Assembly (NCBI GenBank): GCA_038373885.1
Contig: JAWZYV010012272.1
Location: 123,800-187,799 of the forward strand
DNA length: 64,000 nt
Source: Cheiracanthium punctorium
Lineage: Eukaryota; Arthropoda; Arachnida; Araneae; Cheiracanthiidae
Direction: 5' to 3'
Part shown: piece by piece, positions 56,863 to 64,000 of the stretch
How positions within the stretch are numbered: the stretch's first letter is position 1
Layout of the letters: the number at the start of each line of letters is the position of its first letter
Notes under the pieces: model-generated
Database searches by the model: none
Seen by the model: only the letters and a program-made list of their open reading frames with translations
What the model was told of the DNA's origin: nothing
Program-made: the position numbers and the translations under genes

Positions 56863-58362
56863 TTTTATTGTGTCCTAATTTAGAATCCCCTGTTTTTCGT
56901 ACATCATTTTCGTTCTTCAAAACGATAACATTCTTTTTCCTTTCACTCTTGTTTTGTATTCACTCTTCTGCTTTGCTGTAAGCTGGTTAACACCCACTTC
57001 AAAAAGTATTCGATTAATAACCAAATTTTCTTGGCTTCTTAAATAACTATAATTTTTTGAGAAAAATACGGGTAGTTATTATTATAAAAGACATTATTCA
57101 TTTTTATGAAGAGCAATATTCTTAATATGAAACTGGTGTAGGAAATGTGATTTGCCCACAAATACTTTTTTCAGAGGATGTATACGTATAATCTGCTGTT
57201 ATGAAAGGGAAAAACCTTTTAGTCTCTTGAAACGTACGTTAAGTTTGCATTTTGCTGTTTAAATATTCAACTAATACACGAAGTAGGTATTCACAAAATG
57301 TACAAATACGAAAAATTTATTTATAAAGAAAAACCTCTTAGAGCTACGTAAGTTATGATGCACTATTGAGCTACTGCAGATTTTTTAAACAGCCTAATTC
57401 TATTTTCCTCCCTGCACGAAATATGTTCTTAACGAAGAACACATATTCGATATTAAAATTTTAATTTAATAAATGTGTTTTCTTAGCTTGATTTTTCCTT
57501 TAATAACATTGTTACAACAATGTATATACTTTTTACATGAAAAATCGCGTTAACGAAGTTTTCTTATGCTCTAAAAATTCATTTAGCGTCCGCCGCTGAA
57601 AACAATGTTTCTCGGCCATGACTAATTGCTTGACAGCAAACCAGTGAGATTTTTGGATTCAACTTGACAAACGTAGCGGATACACACTTTAAAAAGTAAT
57701 TTAAGTAAAAAGTGCTTTATTTTTACGACACACATTAATGGATTTCCGGTGGAGTAAATTTAAAACTAAAAATGCAGATTTTAATAAATAAATTTAAAAA
57801 GCGGCATAGTGAAAAATTACTTCTTCTTTTAAAGCCTTTTAAGATGTCTTAATAGAATTTGAAATAAATGAATAAAGTTTGCTCGTTTCAATTAATAATC
57901 GACTGCTTTTCAGTCAGAGAAAAGGTTAGATTACACTTTAGAACCACATACTGATGTACATTACTTACACACGATGAAATAGGTCTTTATGTTAGCATAA
58001 GATATGTACAATGTTTTTAGCAATATTTTAGCGCTTGATTTAGAAGGTAGGCTTACTTTTAAACTGAAAAGAGAGAGTTGCAATCAGCATTATACTCAAT
58101 TATCCTACAGTTAATATTATCGACAATGACTCTTCTCTGTTATAATCAATTTAAAGTAGTATATTAAAAATATCAATATGGAAGTCGCACACAGATATGT
58201 ATGAAAAGAAATATCTGACCCATTTAACAGATCAGGTCAAGACAATTTGTTTAGGCTAGGAATTCTAAAAACTCAAATTCTCAAAACACCTGGTAAAATG
58301 CTTGACTTGATGAATGGGACTGACAAATAGTTCCTTCAATACATGATGCTGCTCCCCTTTTT

Positions 58363-58366
<4 letters not shown>
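56863..58366. other. No recognisable gene
   Basis: AT-rich sequence lacking good coding frames, RNA-gene boxes or element ends. Confidence 0.4.

Positions 58367-58409
<43 letters not shown>
58367..58409 (+). repeat. 43-base poly(A) tract
   Basis: It is the longest homopolymer in the window. It could be the tail of a plus-strand retroposed sequence, but no SINE head or LINE 3' region was recognised upstream and no flanking duplication is obvious. Confidence 0.85.
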
Positions 58410-58412
<3 letters not shown>

Positions 58413-58442
58413 TTTATTTTCTTAGTTTTTGTGGTTATTCGG

Positions 58443-58598
58443 CTAACTTTTCTTTGTTAAAAGTCTATTCACTGCAAGATTAAGCTGCTGTAATCCAGAC
58501 GTTAGATTATATAAACTATTGATAACGCGTTTAATCTCCTTTTGTCTATTGTTCCCGAAAGTCACAGGTATACGTGCGGTAATGCACCCTAATTCCAT
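58443..58598 (-). CDS. Hypothetical small protein, 51 residues
   Basis: On the minus strand GACGCCATGG provides a strong start context at about 58598. The frame begins MELGCITARIPVTFGNN and ends AVNRLLTKKS before TAG. AAAATAAAAGC, with an AATAAA polyadenylation signal, lies about 20 bases after the stop. The C-terminal half (KEIKRVINSLYNLTSGLQQL...) looks like an amphipathic helix. Codon use is balanced, not the A/T-only pattern of shadow frames. The frame is open a further nine codons upstream of this ATG. No family assigned; a chance frame is possible. Confidence 0.3.
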   Translation of the reverse strand: MELGCITARIPVTFGNNRQKEIKRVINSLYNLTSGLQQLNLAVNRLLTKKS

Positions 58599-58713
58599 GG
58601 CGTCGCAAGTCCTCTCGTCTTGCAATCAAACTATGAGGCATTTTACATATTCTGCAATATTGCGTGAAGTAATGCTTTTCGTACTAAATCGAGAATGCTC
58701 CAGAACGTTATAA

Positions 58714-60336
58714 TGGAACTTCGTTTTCCTTATCTCATACCGCTTTCAAGATTGCAATGTTGACTTTGTCGTTTGCTTCCAAATCTCGTTGCAAGCAGTA
58801 TCAATATGCAGCTTATAGCTAGTTTATATATTACCTAGACATAACATGTAACCTAATAGATGTCGTTGTTCTCAATTTAGGGTCATATTTATATGTATGT
58901 TAGATTGAGTAAATATTGAGTTTAGACAAATTATTAAAGTTCTAAATCTTTTATATCAATTGCAACATAATCAGACATATATATACAAATCGGTGAAAGT
59001 CGGGAGAGGGAGGGGCAAGAAGAGAGATATCTAAATTAGATTTTAAAAGCCCCTTTCCACTCTGTGCAACCGCATTAGTATTCTGCATTCTGCGATCATG
59101 TGATACATTGGGTGGTTAAAAAGAACGCGATTCGCAGTGACGTCAATGCGCTCTTTGGTCACACGATGGCATTTGAACCAAAGATGAGGCTTGGGCGGTA
59201 AGATGTCGCCCATAGTTGCCAAGAGAACGCGGAGGAAATTCTTGGAGAAAAGTCTGGTTTTCTGACCAGGTGTCATGAAATGAATTTGAAAATAAGAGTA
59301 CATTTCTTGTGATTTGAGATGTAAGATGCTAAGTCTGAAAATGACTTTCCTTTTGCAATAAATTGCGAATGAAAACACTACACACACACACATAGATATA
59401 TAAATATGTATATATATGTATGAAGTCTTTTTTTTTAATAAATAAATCAAAGTAAAAGTTATATTAAACCTAAAGCATGTGAAAGTTATTTTTCTTTAAT
59501 TAATTTCATCCAACTTAATTTATAAAATTTTTTATCACATAAAATGCATCCATCATTCAGTGTGAACGGATTCTGCAGTTCGAGATCTTAAGCTTCAAAT
59601 GATAATAACGGTTTCCCTGAGAAGAACGTGAAAAGATACCGGAATAAAATAATAAACTCTTGTATAATTCTTAACGCTTGCTTAATGAGAACTCTAATAA
59701 ACAACTTGGCGGAACCTGTAATTAGTATTCCCGTTTTGTCTACTTTTTCGAAAGAAATGTGGTTCCATTGTTCGTTTTTCTGTGCAGTTAGAACATAAAG
59801 CCTCGAACGCTTTCAAAAGTCTATTTCATCATTTCCGTATGTGAAGTTCCTCCGAAAGAAAAGAAGTGTCTATACTTCGATGTTTTCGAATAACTCCCCC
59901 TTTTATTTTTTTGAGGGTTGATGTCTTTGTTCAGATGTTCCTTCACGGAATTTCCTGAAGATGATTGATTACGTAATAGTCTAGAGGGAAAATTAAGCTG
60001 AAGAGAAACACTTCGGCTCAGAAAAGAGTGTTTTGTAGCAAGTGTTATGACTATTGTTCTAAGCTAGAATGTTCAATCAAGAGGATGAGACAGTTGGTTA
60101 TAACAGGGTGATTGGGAAACTTTTCAAAAGTCATTTTACGGTAACGAGCTAAAAACAAAAGGCACTTTTATAGCGACAAAACATAACATTGCCTCACTTT
60201 TGAAAATGTTATAGTTAATTATCCAAACTTCTAACAAAGAAGTACTTAAAAACCTTATGTTGATAAAAATTATGAAAATTGAGGCATCTTCCATTCATAC
60301 TCCAATTCATATATCTTAAGTATTGCATATACATTA
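58714..60336. other. Mostly unassigned; GC-richer patch near 59.1 kb
   Basis: A minus-strand frame at 59043-59450 is low-complexity at its start, but its C-terminal 56 residues, from MGDILPPKPHLWFKCHRVTK at about 59213, are of normal composition. No domain recognised; it may be a repeat remnant. At 60105 a lone CAGGGTGATTGGGAAAC looks like a Tc1-type terminus without a partner. Confidence 0.3.
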
Positions 60337-60695
60337 TGCCCATTAAAGTCCCTTGTCACCCCCTTAATTTCGGAACGGCTGCTGCTTCTTTTATAAACGT
60401 GGTGTCTAAGTATAGTAAATAGGATATGCGCTACTGAATGAGACCGCTCAGAGGGCCACCTGGTGGAAAAATGCGGAGTTAGCTTTCGTATCTCGAAAAC
60501 GGTATGAGATAGGAGAAAAAAGTGAATTGCAAAGTTGTAAAGCGTTATCGATTTAGTACGAAAAGACACCTCATTGACATGGATGTGAAAAACAGAACGG
60601 TTCAAAGGTGTATTTGTATTTTCGTGATTTCCTACACTATGAGTCACGAAATGTGAACAAAAGGAGAAAATACTATCTTTTGGGCTAAACACGAA

Positions 60696-60770
60696 GCCGC
60701 AATGTAGCACAATGGTACCGCTTGCGATTCCTAGTCCAAAAGACTCTGGTTCAAGCCCCGAGAGCTGCAT
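60696..60770 (+). repeat. tRNA-like sequence (pseudo-tRNA or SINE head)
   Basis: TGTAGCACAATGGTACCGC has the A-box form and GGTTCAAGCCC the B-box form, 74 bases overall. The T arm pairs in part (TCTGG against CCCGA, 4 of 5). The acceptor stem matches in only about four of seven positions and the anticodon stem does not fold well. It is therefore a decayed tRNA or the head of a SINE inserted in the transposon rather than a working tRNA gene. Confidence 0.5.
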
Positions 60771-60928
60771 CCTTGTACTGATCTGAACATCAACTCAAGC
60801 AACTTGCTCTTAATATTTGAAATTTTTGCAGTATGCAAATACGTAAGAAACGTCACTCCTGTTCACTTGAGACCACTAGTATAAAAAAGATATCTTCTTG
60901 GGTTCCTACTATGTTGAAGGTCATGGTC

Positions 60929-61810
60929 ATGGAGCGATTTTCCAAAGCTGAATAATGTGAGATGGTTTTACCGTACGGTGAATGTGGACTCAAGGCACGA
61001 TCAGCAGCAAGGTTGTACCGGGAACGTTTCCCTGCAGGCCCGCATCTTTCTTATCAAACCGCCCTATCTGTTGTAAAACGCTTAAGGAAGACAGGCTGCG
61101 TGACTGGTCGAACTCGATCTGGCAGACCAGCTAAGGTAGAACGGCAAGTTCAACCAGATGAGGTACTAGCATACGCCCTCGCATATCCGAAATGCAGTAC
61201 AAGACAGATCAGTGAACACTGTGGCCTCTCAAAAAGTCAGGTTTGGAAAATCCTACAAAAATCAGGCGCTTATCTATTCCGACCAACAACTCAGCAGGTT
61301 TTACTGAACGGGAATGCCGAGCGACGCTATTCATCGTGCAACTTCGTTATTAATCAGATACAGGTCCAGCCAAGATTCTTTGCAGATGTAGTGTGGACGG
61401 ACGAGGCATGCTTTTAACGGAATGGCATGTACATTTGGGAACACATTCTTACTAGGCTCTGGAAAATCCTAGATGTTTTACCGATGTTCGACATCAAGTG
61501 CGCGGCGCCGTACAGGCGCAGGGTTTTTACAAGGGAGCACTGCTGCACTGCTGCAGAACGCAATGCCCAATTTTGTGGAGAACCTGCCGGTGTTTAATCT
61601 TAGGAATGTATGGTTTGAACATGACGGAGTGCCTACTCACAAGACATCTCCCTTGAAGCAGTACCTCGTCACGGAATTCGAGAACCAAATAATTGGGTAT
61701 GGCGGTTTCAGAGAATGGCCTCCGCTTTCGCCTGATCTGACTCCACTTGACTTTTTTCTGTGGAGATACCTAAAACAGCAGGTATATGCGAGCCCTTACC
61801 CAGGACCTTA
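60929..61810 (+). pseudogene. Long-TIR Tc1/mariner-type transposase
   Basis: The likely original start at 60929 gives MERFSKAE, then a premature TAA, then CEMVLPYGECGLKARSAARL, the N-terminal HTH of this transposase type. A second HTH follows (STRQISEHCGLSKSQVWKIL). The catalytic parts are VVWTDEACF (first D), VWFEHDGVPTHK (second D) and SPDLTPLDFFLW (third D). A stop follows DEACF, and the 61430-61560 segment is frameshifted. The catalytic residues survive although the gene is broken, so decay is fairly recent. It sits between matching TIRs and would have acted on them. Confidence 0.85.
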
Positions 61811-62292
61811 AACGACGCATTACGGACGCTTGTACCAACATGTCACCCTCTATGTTCCAACGCGTGTAAGTTCAAACGAGGATCCAAATGTGCATTTGAA
61901 CTGACGGTGCTAAGTTTGAACATTTTAAAAAAGGCATATAGTTATAAATAATTGTTTTCTTCTTTCTTTGATCGTTTTTTCACCTCTGCGGAGTAGGGAA
62001 TCACGAAAATAAAAATGCACATTTTAACCATTCTACTTTTCGCATCCATATTAATGAGGTATATTTTCGCATTAAATCAATGACGCCCTACAACTTTGTA
62101 ATTCACTTTTTTCCCCTATCTCGTACCGTTTGTGAGATACGAAAGCTAACTCCGCAGTTTTCCCCAAGGTGGCGCTCTGCGCGGTCTCATTCAGTAGCGC
62201 ATATCCAATTTGCTATACCTAGACACCACGTTCATAAAAATAACAGCACCCGTTCCGAAATAAGAGGGTGACAAGGGACTTTAGTGGGAATA

Positions 62293-63280
62293 CTGCATGT
62301 TTTAGTTTTACCTATTTTGAGCCTAATTTTACGGAGAACCAATAATACGAATATTTCTCTTTAAATATTTTCCTTTAATATTGAAAATCTATATTTGATT
62401 GTAACTCAATAAACTTATGTTTACCAATGGAATACGGCACTGCAAAGCGTATTCGAGCTTAACGCAAAATCCTTTTGAGATCAAGACCGTGCGGAAGAGC
62501 AAAATTATGGATATCTGCGATTATCTTTTGTTGGACACTCCCAAGTCGTAAAAAGTAGTTCAACTAGCATTCAAAAGGATCCCTCGCTGCTGCTGTCGCG
62601 CGTATTATCAGCATCTGTGCACCGGCTTTGTAAGTTTAGGTTCAATATGTTTTGAAACTTAACCTCTTCAAAAAATATGATTCTATTTACTTACAGTGTG
62701 AACCACCACCGTAGAAAGAAATAATTCTTCTATAACTTCTCGCACGTTTTTGTGAATTTTTACAGCTTGATAAACTCCACACATGTTCTTGGTACGTCAA
62801 GCGTTTCAAATAAGATAAAAATAATATTCAAGGACTATGCAATGCCTATTCATACGATATATAGCACCGGTTTTCCCTTTAGCTTAGCATTTGAAAACTA
62901 GGAATTTATTATCAGAAAAAGAAGCTCTGTGGGATTTTCAAAACAATATTTCCAATAATCCTTTCTCTTTAATTATAACCCTCTTTGACTTCCACTTGTT
63001 AAGTTGTTATGAATGAGGCAAATATTCATGTTGCAGAATTTTTACTTTCCAAAATTATATTTGGAATAAGTACATTAACTTTCGTCATAATTATAGCCAG
63101 TGTGTGACGAAAATCATCACATATTTTGTTTGCATTAAATACTTTAATTATTTAGATGCAAAATTAAAAAGAAAGAACGCGTGACGATTTTCGTCATATG
63201 TTGTGTTTACATTACACGTTTTTCAAAAGGCCCTGAGTCCTGCCCGCCTTTTTATTAGCGCCAATGCGCCCTGTTCTTTA
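62293..63280. other. Unassigned; small inverted-repeat pair near 63.1 kb
   Basis: TGTGACGAAAATCATCAC (about 63104-63121) and the complement of TGACGAAAATCGTCACGCG (63178-63196) form an inverted pair around 57 bases, possibly a tiny MITE. Nothing else was recognised. Confidence 0.4.
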
Positions 63281-63460
63281 TACGAGGTTCATCCAGAAAA
63301 AATAGATCCCGTTTAATAATTTTAAAAAATGTCTTTATTTAATTCCAAGGAAAATTAACGTGGTTTTAATTTCCATTGTCCTTACTACTTCCTTTATGTA
63401 TAGTCCCCGGACATGCTCTTTTATCCTTCTATATAAAACGAAAAATTCACATCAAGGGAT
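63281..63460 (-). mobile_element. mariner-like end fragment
   Basis: TACGAGGTTCATCCAGAAAA next to TA has the form of a mariner terminal repeat. On the minus strand the sequence before it could encode a decayed transposase C-terminus (RRIKEHVRGLYIKE-like) ahead of a stop near 63352. The other end is not in view; similarity is modest. Confidence 0.35.
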
Positions 63461-64000
63461 AGTGCTCTCTGCTAAAAAAGTGGATATATTTTCTTTTATC
63501 TCCGGGGTGCAGAATTATTTTAAAATACATTAATCTTAATACTTCAATGAAAAAATATCTGTTTTCAAAAAAACACTACGAAAAACGTCAAGGGCATTTT
63601 TATCAGTATTTTTATTTTATTTACAGCATTAAATAATACGAAACTTTTTGGAATCAGAACGAAGCATACATCTTATTTCAACAACAATTTTAAATAGCGC
63701 ATCTTCAGCAGAATCGGGATTTCAATTTGTCCATAGGATATGATAACACTGCATGGCCTTAATAACAAAAACAAAAAAAAAAATATCTAATTTCAGATTG
63801 CAAGACCCAATTTTCATTTAAATAACGGAAATAAAACTTCGCATTTTACAAGCGGAAGCCATCGCAAAATAAACTACGTCACTATTTGATATCGAATTGA
63901 AACTTTATCGGACGTCTAACTGTAACAGACCGGAATACACCAAATGGCATTCAAAAATGTAATTACATGTCCTACACCAGTTACTACCTCTGGAACCGGA
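63461..64000. other. No recognisable feature
   Basis: AT-rich sequence to the window end with no gene or repeat recognised. Confidence 0.4.

Larger units (their letters stand above)
60337..62290 (+). mobile_element. Tc1/mariner-superfamily element with ~330-base TIRs
   Basis: TA abuts both ends (60335-60336 and 62291-62292). The left TIR (60337-60665) and right TIR (about 61965-62290) are inverted over their whole length: CATTAAAGTCCCTTGTCACC against CACTAAAGTCCCTTGTCACC, then ATATGCGCTACTGAATGAGA, GTTAGCTTTCGTATCTC and GTGATTYCCTA. A transposase pseudogene lies between. A tRNA-derived segment (60696-60770) is inserted between the left TIR and the gene. Confidence 0.85.

Noticed and set aside
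58367..58409. Poly(A) as the tail of a processed copy of the small frame at 58443
   Set aside because: The frame is on the minus strand and the poly(A) is on the plus strand, so the orientation is wrong.
59043..59450. 135-residue minus-strand frame as a gene
   Set aside because: The first third is low-complexity translation of TA and CA repeats. The C-terminal part has no recognised domain, so it was left as an unassigned note.
60270..60770. 166-residue minus-strand frame
   Set aside because: It lies in the left TIR and the tRNA-like insert; a similar frame appears in the right TIR (62080-62271) because the two are inverted copies. No protein signature.
60696..60770. Functional tRNA gene
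   Set aside because: A and B boxes are present, but the acceptor and anticodon stems do not pair properly.

Overview
This is AT-rich eukaryotic DNA that looks like arthropod intergenic sequence. The best guess is a spider: the Tc1-like and long-TIR Tc1/mariner relics resemble families I associate with araneoid spiders, but that is recognition from memory, not a search. I found no complete host protein-coding gene, rRNA or ordinary tRNA. Almost everything recognisable is DNA transposons, Helitrons and tRNA-derived SINEs, most of them old, non-autonomous or nested. The few decayed coding remnants are transposases: mariner, Tc1-like, a long-TIR Tc1/mariner type and a possible CENP-B/pogo-like one. 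Two short stretches, near 53.5 kb and 58.5 kb, look more like host coding sequence than their surroundings.

Layout. 0-4.4 kb: fold-back MITEs, a GTGAC-rich stretch with a CRE palindrome, and a dispersed repeat called R here. 4.45-7.87 kb: one mariner split by a 2.1 kb insertion that itself holds a hAT-like element with a SINE in it. 7.94-12.80 kb: a deep nest. A hAT-like element carries two Helitrons in opposite orientation; one Helitron carries a 1.8 kb TIR element; that in turn carries two hAT-like MITEs, one inside the other, plus a TIR element enclosing half of a Tc1. 13-20.4 kb: SINEs, MITEs and transposase relics. 20.8-38.2 kb: Helitron copies with shared modules, a piggyBac-like MITE, a long palindrome, a 2.5 kb long-TIR element, and R copies broken by MITEs and a hAT-like element. 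40.8-49.3 kb: a MITE in a TA microsatellite, followed directly by an 8.2 kb head-to-tail array of four Helitron units. 50.9-64 kb: sparse, with a palindromic MITE, two possible host exons, a 43-base poly(A) and a 1.95 kb Tc1/mariner-type element with 330-base inverted repeats.

The most interesting object is the Helitron array at 41111-49282 (minus strand). Each 3' CTAG end directly abuts the next 5' TC end with no spacer, while the outer ends show the expected A|TC...CTAG|T context. That is what a rolling-circle concatemer would leave. The two middle units each contain an internal 3' terminus followed by non-Helitron filler and a second 3' terminus, as expected if the first end was bypassed and flanking DNA captured. 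The bodies are built from a ~155-base monomer whose copy number differs between units.

All calls come from reading the sequence by eye. TIR, TSD and terminus calls were checked base by base, but percentage identities were not computed.
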